Source: Dehalococcoidia bacterium
GTDB lineage: Bacteria > Chloroflexota > Dehalococcoidia > DSTF01 > JACRBR01
Assembly (NCBI GenBank): GCA_021731085.1
Contig: JAKFYB010000005.1
Coordinates: forward strand, 48,482-112,481
Length of the DNA stretch: 64,000 nucleotides
Direction: 5' to 3'
Shown here: positions 17,848 through 27,669 of the stretch, piece after piece
How positions within the stretch are numbered: position 1 is the stretch's first letter
Layout of the letters: each line of letters begins with the position of its first letter
Program-made: the position numbers and the translations under genes
Notes under the pieces: generated by a model
Database searches by the model: none
What the model saw: the letters and a program-made list of their open reading frames with translations, nothing else
Told to the model about the DNA's origin: nothing

Positions 17848-17941
17848 GAACCTAGGCAGCTTCGTATCGCAGATTCAACGTGGGTAGGCGATGGGTATGT
17901 TTTGATAGGTAGTAGGGCCATTTGGACGTCGTAAACTGCTT

Positions 17942-18166
17942 GTGTCGAATGCTGCGGAAAGGATTGACGAACCAACTATGAACTCACCTGTAACTACACC
18001 CGTTCTCTACACAAAGAAGCAGGTCGCTGAGATGGTCGGTTGCGCGGAGACAACGGTGCAGCGTTGGATCGTGGAAGGTCGCTTGCATCCAACCAGGCTG
18101 ACCAAGCGCACTGTCCGAATCAGTCCGGCAGCCCTCGATCAATTCATCGCCGAACGCACTGCCTGA
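17942..18166 (+). CDS. Excisionase-like HTH protein
   Basis: LYTKKQVAEMVGCAETTVQRWIVEGRLHPTRLTKRTVRISPAALDQFIAERT. Confidence 0.75.
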   Translation: MSNAAERIDEPTMNSPVTTPVLYTKKQVAEMVGCAETTVQRWIVEGRLHPTRLTKRTVRISPAALDQFIAERTA

Positions 18167-18379
18167 TCATGCGCGGGCGCGCGTCGCGCCTTTTTTGGCG
18201 CTCGACTTCTTGAGCCGTTCGCGATAGCGTCGCTTTCTGGCGGTCTCCCGGCATCGCTCCGGAGAATACGTCTGGTTGGTCAGTCCGAGGAACGTCTCAC
18301 CACACTCCGGGCAGACCTTCTTGGTCCGTTTGCGTTGAGCGGCCAGCTGGCGCCCGAGTTCGCTTGCATCCATTGACAA
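18167..18379 (-). CDS. Small basic zinc-ribbon-like protein, possible regulator
   Basis: KVCPECGETFLGLTNQTYSPERCRETARKRRYRERLKK; divergent from ardC across a dyad-rich region. Confidence 0.55.
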   Translation of the reverse strand: MSMDASELGRQLAAQRKRTKKVCPECGETFLGLTNQTYSPERCRETARKRRYRERLKKSSAKKGATRARA

Positions 18380-18390
18380 AGTCTAGGATT

Positions 18391-18452
18391 TGTCCCTAAT
18401 GTCGTCAACTAGGGACTTGCAATGGTGTCCCTAGTATGCGTTAATAGGGACA
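18391..18452. promoter_or_regulatory. Two operator-like dyads TGTCCCTA-N11-TAGGGAC(A/T)
   Basis: TGTCCCTA 18391-18398 / TAGGGACT 18410-18417; TGTCCCTA 18426-18433 / TAGGGACA 18445-18452; identical 11-nt spacers, dyads 35 bp apart. Confidence 0.75.
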
Positions 18453-18563
18453 CAGCCAGTCCATCAGAATCGGAGCGCCTATGACGTAAGTCCCAATCAA
18501 CCAAGAAGCCCGGCCAGTGCGTCAACACCGACCGGGCGCGAGTCAAAGGAGAGTTGACCTCCC

Positions 18564-19886
18564 ATGACACAGACACAGCCTAACAAGACCTCTGAGGCAT
18601 TGTCGCGACTCGAAACGGGAGTCGCCGCAATCCAATCAAGCGACGACTTCAAGCGATACCTGCAAGTCGCCGCGCGGTTTCACCACTACTCGTTCAACAA
18701 CCAAATCCTGATCGCAGTACAGCGGCCAGACGCGACCAAGGTCGCGGGCTATCGTGCCTGGCAGGAACTCGGGCGCCAGGTCCGCAAGGGCGCTAAGGGC
18801 ATCCAAATCCTGGTGCCCTACGTCACACGAACTAGCGACGCTAGCGACGATGAACCGGCGCCCGTTCCGCAGAAGCGATCGGGCACCGCTGTTCGGTTCG
18901 GCGTGGGCTACGTGTTCGACGTCGCGGACACAGAGGGTGTCGAACTACCAACACTCGACTACCAGCACACTCAAGGCGAAACAGCTCACGATCTTTGGCG
19001 TAGAGCGCTTGGCGTAGCGTCACAGCACGCCTGCAACGTCACAAGCGAAGACCAGCACATCAGCGCCACTGGCTACTACAACCCCAGCACGCGCACCATT
19101 TGGCACCAGGGCAGCCTGTCGCTTGACGGGCGTGTCTCAACCGTTCTGCATGAGCTGGCGCACATGTTCGACCATGACGCGCACCAGGCGGCCGGCGCAT
19201 CCTTTGACTACATGAACCACCGAGGCGAACGCGAAACGGTTGCCGAGGCTGTCGCCTACGTCGCAGGGTTGCACTTCGGACTCGACACGTCGCGCGAAAC
19301 GTTCACCTACGTCGCAACGTGGGCGCGCGATGGCGCAACGCTCAAGGCGCGTCTCGGCGAGATCCAGAAGCTGGCGAACGCATTGATCGCAGCACTCGAA
19401 GCGATAGAGCCCGAACCGGATAACTGCACTAGCTTGGGAGAACAATCAGACGTAGAATCTGAACACAGCGCCGATCACTCTAGGTTGGACAACCGCCGTC
19501 CAACTCTTAATCAGCCGGTTCTGGGTTCGACTCCCGGGCGGCTCACCACGCAGGCACTTCGAACGCACACGCTTGCCGTGTGCGTTTTCTATTTCCGCGG
19601 GCTGCCTTTCCCGCGGATGCGCGCCCACACGCTAGCCGGTTCGACTCGCGCGGCGGATTCGGCGCTCTTCAGGGCGCGGAGTTCGGCTGCTGCGTTGTCC
19701 GCGGCTGCGGAGTCGATGGCCGCCTGCATGCGCGCCCGGTGCCAAATCTCTTCTTGGGGATCGGTGTCACGCGCGACTCCGTGGGCTTCGCCGGACTGGG
19801 ACCACGGATCGAGCGCTGTTCCGGTCGCCGGGCGAAAGAATGTCTTGAAGCACAGCGTCCCCCCGACATCTTCGCCATCGACTTGA
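18564..19886 (+). CDS. ardC: ArdC-type antirestriction protein (N-terminal ssDNA-binding domain plus zincin); frame runs through attR into the chromosome
   Basis: FHHYSFNNQILIAVQRPDATKVAGYRAWQELGRQVRKGAKGIQILVPY; HELAHMFDH zincin motif; residues from 19503 are encoded by attR and flank. Confidence 0.8.
   Translation: MTQTQPNKTSEALSRLETGVAAIQSSDDFKRYLQVAARFHHYSFNNQILIAVQRPDATKVAGYRAWQELGRQVRKGAKGIQILVPYVTRTSDASDDEPAPVPQKRSGTAVRFGVGYVFDVADTEGVELPTLDYQHTQGETAHDLWRRALGVASQHACNVTSEDQHISATGYYNPSTRTIWHQGSLSLDGRVSTVLHELAHMFDHDAHQAAGASFDYMNHRGERETVAEAVAYVAGLHFGLDTSRETFTYVATWARDGATLKARLGEIQKLANALIAALEAIEPEPDNCTSLGEQSDVESEHSADHSRLDNRRPTLNQPVLGSTPGRLTTQALRTHTLAVCVFYFRGLPFPRMRAHTLAGSTRAADSALFRARSSAAALSAAAESMAACMRARCQISSWGSVSRATPWASPDWDHGSSAVPVAGRKNVLKHSVPPTSSPST
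19503..19550 (+). repeat. attR (truncated tRNA-Lys 3' copy)
   Basis: Identical to 5406-5453; no acceptor/D-arm upstream. Confidence 0.95.
19563..19590 (+). terminator. Rho-independent terminator just beyond attR (probable original tRNA-Lys terminator)
   Basis: ACGCACACG-CTTGC-CGTGTGCGT-TTTCT. Confidence 0.75.
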
Positions 19887-21094
19887 AGTGGGCCACCGAT
19901 GTCGATCGCCTGCTTGCTCGACTTCATGGACACGACGAGATCGGCGTCGCCGTCCGGGCATGTCACGACGAGTTCGTATGTCCGTCCGGCGGACGACGGC
20001 TGCGGAGCGAGGTCTACCGTCAGCCACTCGCCGTCGACGACCTGCAGCGCGAGCAGGCGCATCGCGGCGATGTCGTCGCCGTGGTCGTCACGGACCGTGA
20101 AGAGCAGGTGCCGCATGCTCGGTCCGGCGGGACGGGCCATCAAGATGTCTATACGCGCGAGACCGTCACGCGCGGCGACGAAGGTCTGCGAGATCGTGCG
20201 GCCTGCGCTGAGCATCGGCAACTGGCCGTCGGCAACCCGCTGCTCGACATCCATGACGAGCGGGTCGGCGGGAAAGAGACAGCCGCCGAAGCTCTCATCA
20301 TTCCAAGCATCTCGAGCGTTGCGCACGGCTTGATGGAAGTCATCCGTCGGCGTTTCCACCGACGTTTTGCGGCCGATGCCGAACACGGTGTGCGGATTTT
20401 CTACGTTGCCCTGCACGAGCACGTAGCGGGAGGCTAGCGCGCGCATCAGGTGGTCGAACATCATCGGCGTGAAGCGCCAGTAGTCCGAGGGGTGCGCATG
20501 GATCGGGAAGTTCATGTGCGACGACATGACGACAACGCCGCCCGGTCGCAGCACGCGCGTCACTTCCTCCATCGCCGCCAGCGGTTCGAGGACGTGCTCC
20601 AGCGTGTCGAGGAGGATCACTGTGCCGACGGACGCGGTCGCGAGCGGCAGGCGGTGGATCGTGCCGACGCAATCAACACCCGCCCCGTGTCGCATGTCGA
20701 AGCCCGCGTACGCTCCCGCGGTGAAATACGGGCGCAGATCGGCGTAGTCCTCCTGCCCTTCCGTCCGCAGCGAGCCGATGTCAACGACGGGCGCCGGAAA
20801 GACGGCCGTCTCGGCGAGAAGCTGTACGAACTGCTTGACGTTTGGGCGCATGGACTCCAACGCTTTCGGCTCTGTGTCGGGAAGTATCGACCGAGTGAGA
20901 ATACTACGGGATCGGCTCGACGAAGCTAGTGAGAGTCCTACACAATCGCGCTGATTGCGGACGCGATCGCGACAAACGCCGACGCGAACAACAGGCAGAA
21001 CACGATGCCCCGAAACGCTGCTGGCGCGACGCGCTGCGCAATCTGGCCGCCGACCACGAAACCTGTCGCGACAGCAGGAAGCGAGGCAGCCCAC
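19589..21094 (-). CDS. Class I SAM-dependent methyltransferase (Methyltransf_11-like) with C-terminal extension; true start probably downstream of 21094
   Basis: PVVDIGSLRTEGQ, DTLEHVLEPLAAMEEVTRVLRPGGVVVMSSHMNFPIHAHPSDYWRFTP. Confidence 0.75.
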   Translation of the reverse strand: MGCLASCCRDRFRGRRPDCAARRASSVSGHRVLPVVRVGVCRDRVRNQRDCVGLSLASSSRSRSILTRSILPDTEPKALESMRPNVKQFVQLLAETAVFPAPVVDIGSLRTEGQEDYADLRPYFTAGAYAGFDMRHGAGVDCVGTIHRLPLATASVGTVILLDTLEHVLEPLAAMEEVTRVLRPGGVVVMSSHMNFPIHAHPSDYWRFTPMMFDHLMRALASRYVLVQGNVENPHTVFGIGRKTSVETPTDDFHQAVRNARDAWNDESFGGCLFPADPLVMDVEQRVADGQLPMLSAGRTISQTFVAARDGLARIDILMARPAGPSMRHLLFTVRDDHGDDIAAMRLLALQVVDGEWLTVDLAPQPSSAGRTYELVVTCPDGDADLVVSMKSSKQAIDIGGPLQVDGEDVGGTLCFKTFFRPATGTALDPWSQSGEAHGVARDTDPQEEIWHRARMQAAIDSAAADNAAAELRALKSAESAARVEPASVWARIRGKGSPRK

Positions 21095-21696
21095 AACACG
21101 ACGGCGTCCACAGTTATGAGCCCGCTGACCGCGAGAATGAACATCGTCGCGACGTTCGAGCTGAGGAAGAACACGGCCAGCGCAGCCCGAAAGTCATCAG
21201 GCGGCAGCTCGCGCCCCTGGAGGTAGAGCACAACCGGAGGACCGTTGATCCCGGTGCTCGTGTTCAGTACGCCGGAAAGGGCGCCGACGGCAAGCTCACT
21301 GTGCACGCTACGGTCGCCGAAACGCAGGCCACGCAGGAGGGCTAGGGCCATCACAGCCGTCGAGACGCCGACGAGCAACCGAATGACGCCGGAGGGCGCG
21401 ATGAGCAACACTATGAGGCCAACGGGCATCGCCAGAACCGCAGCGGCGATCATCGGGGCGACCGTCTGCCACGGGACGTGCCGGCGGTTGGACAGGGCGA
21501 GCACTGAACTGTTCACGCATCCCAGCAGCGTCGCGAGCACGATGGCGTCGCGGACGTCAAGGACCGCAACGAAGACAGGCACGGCGATGAGCGCGAACCC
21601 GAAGCCGGCGACGGTCTGAGCCAGCACGCCGATGGCGACGGCGGCAACAATGATTGCGACAGTGGATGCGTCCAACGACGCCATCGTGCCCGACAT
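20938..21696 (-). CDS. Sulfite exporter TauE/SafE family membrane protein
   Basis: Start at MSGTMASLDAS (21696); AQTVAGFGFALIAVPVFVAVLDVRDAIVLATLLGCVNS, LNTSTGINGPPVVLYLQGR. Confidence 0.85.
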   Translation of the reverse strand: MSGTMASLDASTVAIIVAAVAIGVLAQTVAGFGFALIAVPVFVAVLDVRDAIVLATLLGCVNSSVLALSNRRHVPWQTVAPMIAAAVLAMPVGLIVLLIAPSGVIRLLVGVSTAVMALALLRGLRFGDRSVHSELAVGALSGVLNTSTGINGPPVVLYLQGRELPPDDFRAALAVFFLSSNVATMFILAVSGLITVDAVVLWAASLPAVATGFVVGGQIAQRVAPAAFRGIVFCLLFASAFVAIASAISAIV

Positions 21697-21904
21697 CGGC
21701 CCGAGACAGAAGGACAACGGGCCGAGAGCGGCCGCCGGCTTTACATCTGAAAGCAACGAGGTGACAATTGAGATGGCTGGCGCCGCGGCCACTCCTAGCC
21801 GCCTAAATGGGAATCCGTGTATAACTTGTACCACTGCGTGGTGAGGCCGGGTTCCGGTATTCCACTTCAGGTGTGAGGGCACGGCAGGCGTCACACCGCA
21901 CGAC

Positions 21905-21989
21905 GGGGAAGTGTCGGAATTGGCAGACGAGCGTGATTTAGGATCACGTGCCGCAAGGCGTAGGAGTTCGAGTCTCCTCTTCCCCACCA
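21905..21989 (+). tRNA. tRNA-Leu(TAG), CCA encoded
   Basis: GGGGAAG/CTTCCCC acceptor, loop ttTAGga, long variable arm, GGAGTTCGAGTCTCC. Confidence 0.95.
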
Positions 21990-22078
21990 CAGCAACAACG
22001 GAGGCGTGACGCCCTCACAGCGCGTAAGCGCAGCGTCACGGCGGACGCGTTCCGTCGAACGGGCACAAGGGAGGTCTG

Positions 22079-23113
22079 ATGGGCACACTGCTTCAAGTCA
22101 AAGATTTGACGACGCAGTTCTATACCGAAGAAGGCGTTGTACACGCCGTCGATGGCGTGACGTACGACGTTGAAGAGGGCGAGACGCTCGGCCTCGTCGG
22201 TGAATCAGGCTCGGGCAAGAGTGTCAGCGCGCTGTCCATCCTACGGCTCATCCCCAACCCGCCCGGCAAGATCGTAAAGGGCGAGGTGTTCTTCGAAGGC
22301 GAAGACATCCTCAAGATGTCCGAAGAGGAGATCCGCCACATCCGCGGCAACCGCATCGCGATGGTCTTCCAGGAACCGATGACATCGTTGAACCCGGTGC
22401 TCACGATCGGACGCCAGCTGACGGAGGCGCTTGAACTTCACCTCAAGATGGATCAGAACGGTGCGAAGAAGCGCGCCGCCGAATTGCTCGACATGGTCGG
22501 TATTCCGTCTGGCGGCGCCCGGCTCAACGACTACCCGCACCAGTTTTCCGGCGGTATGCGCCAGCGCGTGATGATCGCAATGGCACTGTCCTGCAACCCG
22601 AAGCTGCTGCTGGCCGACGAACCCACGACAGCTCTCGACGTAACCATCCAGGCGCAGGTGCTCGAGATCATGGCACGCCTCAGCCGCGAGCTCGGTACTG
22701 CCGTCATCATCATCACGCACAACCTCGGCGTCGTCGCCCGATATGCCGACCGCGTAAACGTCATGTATGCAGGCCGCATCGTCGAGACGGCGAAAGCCGC
22801 CGACCTCTATGCCAACCCGCGCCATCCATACACAATCGGCCTTCTGAAGTCGGTGCCACGGCTCGACCAGGGTAAGAAGGACCGCCTCATCCCGATCGAC
22901 GGCGTTCCTCCGGACCTCGTGCACCGCCCGAAGGGCTGCTCGTTCGCGCCGCGCTGCGCGTACAAGATCGACAAGTGCATTACGGATGACCCGCCACTGC
23001 TTCCAGTCGACGACAAGCACATGTCAGCGTGCTGGGTGCAACCAACAGTCTCAACACCTATCCCTGGCGTACTCAACGGTAGTGCAAGTGGAAGCGCCGG
23101 CGGCGCGGCTTAA
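22079..23113 (+). CDS. Oligopeptide/dipeptide ABC transporter ATP-binding protein (DppD/OppD)
   Basis: [63 protein letters not shown]. Confidence 0.93.
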   Translation: MGTLLQVKDLTTQFYTEEGVVHAVDGVTYDVEEGETLGLVGESGSGKSVSALSILRLIPNPPGKIVKGEVFFEGEDILKMSEEEIRHIRGNRIAMVFQEPMTSLNPVLTIGRQLTEALELHLKMDQNGAKKRAAELLDMVGIPSGGARLNDYPHQFSGGMRQRVMIAMALSCNPKLLLADEPTTALDVTIQAQVLEIMARLSRELGTAVIIITHNLGVVARYADRVNVMYAGRIVETAKAADLYANPRHPYTIGLLKSVPRLDQGKKDRLIPIDGVPPDLVHRPKGCSFAPRCAYKIDKCITDDPPLLPVDDKHMSACWVQPTVSTPIPGVLNGSASGSAGGAA

Positions 23114-23127
23114 GGAACGGGGCGACC

Positions 23128-24162
23128 ATGACAACTCAAACGCTGCCGGTAGACAATCCCATGACGGCGTCGGACATTCTCATCAATGTCCAGAACCTGA
23201 AGATGTACTTCCCGATCAGCGCGGGGCTGCTGTTCCAGCGCAAGATCGCCGACGTAAAGGCCGTCGACGACATCTCGTTCTTCGTGAAGAAGGGCGAGAC
23301 ACTCGGACTGGTCGGCGAATCCGGGTGCGGCAAGTCGACGACGGGTCGCGCGATTCTCCAGCTCTACAAGCCAACGGCCGGTTCCGTGAACTTCGGCGGC
23401 ACCGAGCTGACGAAGCTCGGAGCGGGCGATATGCGCAAGATGCGCCGGAAGATGCAGATGATCTTCCAGGATCCGTATGCATCCCTGAACCCGCGCATGT
23501 CCGTCGGTTCGATCATCGGCGAGCCGCTTCAGATCCACGGCCTCGCGAAGGGCGGCAAGGCCCGCAAGGAGCGCATCCAGGACCTGATGCGAGTCGTCGG
23601 ACTCAACCCCTACTACGCGAACCGCTACCCGCACGAATTCTCAGGCGGTCAGCGCCAGCGCATCGGAATCGCCCGTGCCCTCGCGGTCGAGCCGGACTTC
23701 ATCGTTGCTGACGAGCCCGTCTCGGCGCTCGATGTGTCGATCCAGGCACAGATCATTAACCTCATGGAAGACCTGCAGTCGCAATTTGGGCTGACCTACC
23801 TGTTCATCGCCCACGACCTCTCCGTCGTCCGGCACATCAGCGACCGTGTCGGCGTCATGTACCTCGGCAAGATGATGGAGATGGCCGACCGCAACGAGCT
23901 CTACGACAACCCGCTCCACCCGTACACGAAGGCGCTGCTTTCAGCAGTCCCCGTACCGGATCCCGCGGTCGAAATCAGCCGCGAGCGCATCATCCTCACC
24001 GGTGATGTCCCGAGCCCGCTGATGCCGCCTCCCGGTTGTGTCTTCCACACGCGCTGCCCCATCGCGATCGAGGAGTGCCGTCAGGTGCTGCCGGAGTGGC
24101 GCAACATGGGCAACGAGCACTACGTCGCGTGCCACCGCGCCGGCGACCCGCTTACGGGGTGA
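23128..24162 (+). CDS. Oligopeptide/dipeptide ABC transporter ATP-binding protein (DppF/OppF)
   Basis: [60 protein letters not shown]. Confidence 0.93.
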   Translation: MTTQTLPVDNPMTASDILINVQNLKMYFPISAGLLFQRKIADVKAVDDISFFVKKGETLGLVGESGCGKSTTGRAILQLYKPTAGSVNFGGTELTKLGAGDMRKMRRKMQMIFQDPYASLNPRMSVGSIIGEPLQIHGLAKGGKARKERIQDLMRVVGLNPYYANRYPHEFSGGQRQRIGIARALAVEPDFIVADEPVSALDVSIQAQIINLMEDLQSQFGLTYLFIAHDLSVVRHISDRVGVMYLGKMMEMADRNELYDNPLHPYTKALLSAVPVPDPAVEISRERIILTGDVPSPLMPPPGCVFHTRCPIAIEECRQVLPEWRNMGNEHYVACHRAGDPLTG

Positions 24163-24188
24163 GGTCGCAGCTCAAGTACGGATGCATT

Positions 24189-24217
24189 GAATGGTCCTCC
24201 AAATTGGAGGGCCATTC
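24189..24217 (+). terminator. Hairpin between dppF-like gene and convergent gene
   Basis: GAATGGTCCTCCAA-A-TTGGAGGGCCATTC; weak T-run. Confidence 0.5.
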
Positions 24218-24265
24218 CTGTTGCTTAGCCACGCGCGTCGGCGCGCATCGGGCGTGACTCCGGAA

Positions 24266-24703
24266 TCAGGGTTTCGAAGCGCCGACGTCTGCAACGACGA
24301 TCTCGCCATCAAGGGCCATCATGAGATGCGGCTGGACGTCGATCGTCGCGAACCAGCCTTCGACCAGTTTCTCGGCACTCCGCAGGTGCTGGGTATGGAC
24401 GTCGATCTCGTTCACTTCCGTCGCGATGTCATCGTAGGCCCTGCAACTCACGTGGTTCATGAACAGAATGTCGTTAAAGCCGTGCAGTGACCACAGGAGG
24501 CGTATCTCCAACTCCATCGACTCCCGCATCGCCGCGCTCCTGGGGAGCACGAGAGAACGGATGCCGCCGGGCCGCGCGATCACGTCGTAGTCGTCCACAA
24601 GACCGTGGGTCTCGACGTACTTGCGGGCTGTCGATTGAAATCGAAAGTCCGAACAGGTGATGAGGAGCGCTGAACATTTACTGCGCCCGATGAGACCAGC
24701 CAT
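24266..24703 (-). CDS. Beta-carbonic-anhydrase-like protein
   Basis: CSDFR and HVSC match CxDxR/HxxC zinc-ligand pattern; VIARPGGIR. Confidence 0.6.
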   Translation of the reverse strand: MAGLIGRSKCSALLITCSDFRFQSTARKYVETHGLVDDYDVIARPGGIRSLVLPRSAAMRESMELEIRLLWSLHGFNDILFMNHVSCRAYDDIATEVNEIDVHTQHLRSAEKLVEGWFATIDVQPHLMMALDGEIVVADVGASKP

Positions 24704-24706
24704 GTC

Positions 24707-25924
24707 CTATGCCGCCAGCGCTTTCTTGAGATTCTCATCCAGCTTGTCCATGAACTGCTCCGTCGTCAGCCACGTCTGATCCGGCCCGACAAGCAGCGCG
24801 AGATCCTTCGTCATGAAACCGGACTCCACCGTATCGACGCAGACCTTCTCCAGCGTCCGCGCGAACGCCTCGACATCGGGCGTGTGGTCGAACACACCTC
24901 TGTACGCGAGGCCTTGCGTCCACGCGAAAATCGATGCGATTGGGTTCGTGGATGTCGCCTCGCCCTTCTGGTGCTGCCGGAAGTGCCTGGTCACCGTTCC
25001 GTGCGCGGCCTCCGCCTCGATGGTGTTACCGTCGGGCGTCAGAAGCACCGACGTCATCAGCCCCAACGAGCCGAAGCCCTGCGCAACGCTGTCCGACTGC
25101 ACATCGCCGTCGTAGTTCTTCGCCGCCCACAAGAAGCCACCTGTCGCCTTCATCGCGAAAGCAACCATGTCGTCGATCAGCCGGTGCTCGTACCAGATTT
25201 CCTTCACCTTGAACTGGGACTCGTACTCAGCCTCATACACCTCCTGGAACAGATCCTTGAATCGGCCATCATACGCCTTCAGAATCGTGTTCTTTGTCGA
25301 GAGGTACACGGGATAGTTGCGATGCAAGCCGTAGTTCAGACAAGCGCGCGCAAAGTTGCGGATCGATTCGTCCAGGTTGTACATCGCGAGCGCGACGCCG
25401 CCCGCCGGAAAGTCGAACACCTTCCGCTCGATCGGCGCGCTGCCATCCTTCGGTTTGAATACGATGGTCAATTCACCCGCGCCTGGCACGACGAAGTCCG
25501 TTGCCTTGTACTGGTCACCGAACGCGTGACGGCCGATCACCATCGGCTCGTTCCACGTCGGCACCAGCCGCGGCACGTTCTTGCAGATGATCGGTTCGCG
25601 GAAGACAGTGCCATCGAGGATGTTGCGGATCGTCCCGTTTGGGGACTTCCACATCTGCTTGAGGCCAAACTCTTCAACACGCGCTTCGTCCGGGGTGATC
25701 GTCGCACACTTCACGCCGACGCCGTATTGCTTGATCGCGTCAGCGGCGTCCGTCGTCACCTTGTCACTCGTCTTGTCACGATGCTCGATGCCGAGGTCGT
25801 AGTACTTCAGATTGATGTCGACGTACGGCAGGATCAGCTTCTGTTTGATCATGGCCCAGATGACACGCGTCATCTCGTCGCCATCCAGTTCGACGAGCGG
25901 CGTCTTGACCTTGATCTTCGCCAT
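24707..25924 (-). CDS. icd: Isocitrate dehydrogenase (NADP+), eukaryote-like type
   Basis: [92 protein letters not shown]. Confidence 0.95.
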   Translation of the reverse strand: MAKIKVKTPLVELDGDEMTRVIWAMIKQKLILPYVDINLKYYDLGIEHRDKTSDKVTTDAADAIKQYGVGVKCATITPDEARVEEFGLKQMWKSPNGTIRNILDGTVFREPIICKNVPRLVPTWNEPMVIGRHAFGDQYKATDFVVPGAGELTIVFKPKDGSAPIERKVFDFPAGGVALAMYNLDESIRNFARACLNYGLHRNYPVYLSTKNTILKAYDGRFKDLFQEVYEAEYESQFKVKEIWYEHRLIDDMVAFAMKATGGFLWAAKNYDGDVQSDSVAQGFGSLGLMTSVLLTPDGNTIEAEAAHGTVTRHFRQHQKGEATSTNPIASIFAWTQGLAYRGVFDHTPDVEAFARTLEKVCVDTVESGFMTKDLALLVGPDQTWLTTEQFMDKLDENLKKALAA

Positions 25925-25985
25925 CAGTACATCCTTCTACAACATCGTCACAGACGGCGCGTCAGCGACGCGTCTCTACGGTTGC

Positions 25986-26966
25986 CTACTTCAGCGCGAG
26001 GGCGTTCGGCGGCGATCCAACGCCGCCCGTGATGTTCAGCGGCGCCGACGTCACCATGAATTCGTACACTCCATCGGCGGCGCAATCCTCCGCCAGCGCG
26101 TCGAGACGCCAGAGCTCGCCCAGGTTCATTCCGAAGTACACGATGAGCTGGAAGTGGAAGAACCCACGCTCAGGGTTGGCGAACTCCGGCGGCCACGACT
26201 CCACAGCGATGGTGTCGGTTGCGATCGCGGCGATGTGGTTGTCCCACAGGTACGCCGCCATCTCCGTACCCGCGAGCAGGCCCGGCGCCAGCAGATGCTC
26301 CGCCATTTCCACTTTCTTGGCTTCAGGTTGAGCGAGAAGCCACGCCAGCCAGCCGGTTCGGAACAGGAGCAGATCGCCGGGTTCGATCTCGACGCCCTGT
26401 GCCTTTCGGCAGGCCTCCAGAGTCGCCACGTCGATCGTCGCGCCACCGACCAGATCCAGCGACCGGCCATCCTTTTCGAGGAAGCGCCCGACATCGAGCA
26501 GCACGCCGCGCGTAGCAATGCCTCGATTGGCAAGGTTCTGAATCCCGAGCTTCGTGCTGCCTTCCCGGATCACATCCTCGTGCTTGAATCCGTTGTAGAA
26601 GCCGAAGGCCGGATGAGCGACGTGCCGGTGGCCATCCCATTGCGAAGACGACTGCGGGCAGAATCCATCCAGGTACTCATCGTAGGACGCGCGCGCCCCG
26701 CCGCTGCAGTCGAAGATGGTGTGGCGCGGGTTACCTCGAAACCAGAACAGAGGCCGCGAAGGCATCGCGTCGAGCGGCAGATTCAGGCTGAACACGGATC
26801 CCTTCTTGACGAGCGCCGCAGCCGCAGCCGTCTTTTCGGGCGTCACCAGGTTCCAGGTGCCTAGCTCGTCCTCATCGCCAAAGACGCCCCAGGCAGAGCC
26901 AGCGGGCGCTCCGGCGCGCACGGGTAGCTCGCTGAACGACGGCAGCTTCGCGACATCGATGGACAT
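25986..26966 (-). CDS. Cyclase/kynurenine formamidase-like family protein
   Basis: SQWDGHRHVAHPAFGFYNG, LLDVGRFLEKDG, EIEPGDLLLFRTGW. Confidence 0.8.
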   Translation of the reverse strand: MSIDVAKLPSFSELPVRAGAPAGSAWGVFGDEDELGTWNLVTPEKTAAAAALVKKGSVFSLNLPLDAMPSRPLFWFRGNPRHTIFDCSGGARASYDEYLDGFCPQSSSQWDGHRHVAHPAFGFYNGFKHEDVIREGSTKLGIQNLANRGIATRGVLLDVGRFLEKDGRSLDLVGGATIDVATLEACRKAQGVEIEPGDLLLFRTGWLAWLLAQPEAKKVEMAEHLLAPGLLAGTEMAAYLWDNHIAAIATDTIAVESWPPEFANPERGFFHFQLIVYFGMNLGELWRLDALAEDCAADGVYEFMVTSAPLNITGGVGSPPNALALK

Positions 26967-27234
26967 AGTGGTCTCCTGATGTGCTGGATCCGGAACGCCC
27001 CATCCTCGCAATTCAGCCGCTTACAAGGAAGCACGGCAGCCGCGCTTGGCAGCTTGCCCTGACTGCCCGACGCCCACCGCAATGCCGGAACCGCGCCCGT
27101 CGTTATCCGTATGACGGGCTCGTTGTCGGCCCTTCAGCAGCTTACTGTTGGCCCGTTGTCGGCCTATTCGTGCGCGGCTATACTGCGGTGCCAACGTTCG
27201 TGAGGTCGCCAGGCGGCCCAAAGGATGAATCCAC

Positions 27235-27669
27235 TTGCCAAGCCAAAACCGCCCGGTCGTCAAAGACGGCAGGCTCGTCGTCAAGAAGCGCACCGACCGC
27301 AGCTACCTGAAGCCCACGACCGAGCCTGAGAACGCATCTGCGCCTTCAGAGGCTGAATCTGCGGCGACGGCCGCGCCCACGGCTGACGAAACGGTGCCTG
27401 TGACTACATCTGCAGCAACCGCGGCTTTCGCAGCGCCCGAGGCGACTCCCGCCGCGCCACCAGCGCTGACACCAGCCGTTGCCGCTGCTCCGAAGTCAGC
27501 CACCGCACGCGCGTTGGAACAGCAGGGAGTGCGCAAGCGGAGGGAGGTCGACCTCGATGCCGTGGCGAAGCGCGATTCCGACTACGCCATGCACGAGCTT
27601 CGACGCATCGCGATTCTGACGGCGCTCGTCGTCGTGGCGCTCGTGATTCTGACGCTCACGCTCCGCTAG
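27235..27669 (+). CDS. Hypothetical Ala/Pro-rich protein with C-terminal TM helix
   Basis: LRRIAILTALVVVALVILTLTLR at C-terminus; low-complexity A/P/T linker. Confidence 0.6.
   Translation: MPSQNRPVVKDGRLVVKKRTDRSYLKPTTEPENASAPSEAESAATAAPTADETVPVTTSAATAAFAAPEATPAAPPALTPAVAAAPKSATARALEQQGVRKRREVDLDAVAKRDSDYAMHELRRIAILTALVVVALVILTLTLR

Noticed and set aside
19551-19886. C-terminal 112 codons of the ArdC-frame ORF as a native domain
   Set aside because: Encoded by chromosomal flank beyond attR, antisense to a methyltransferase gene; treated as an insertion-created extension
24884-26032. 382-aa plus-strand ORF
   Set aside because: Antisense to the well-supported icd gene; high-GC artefact
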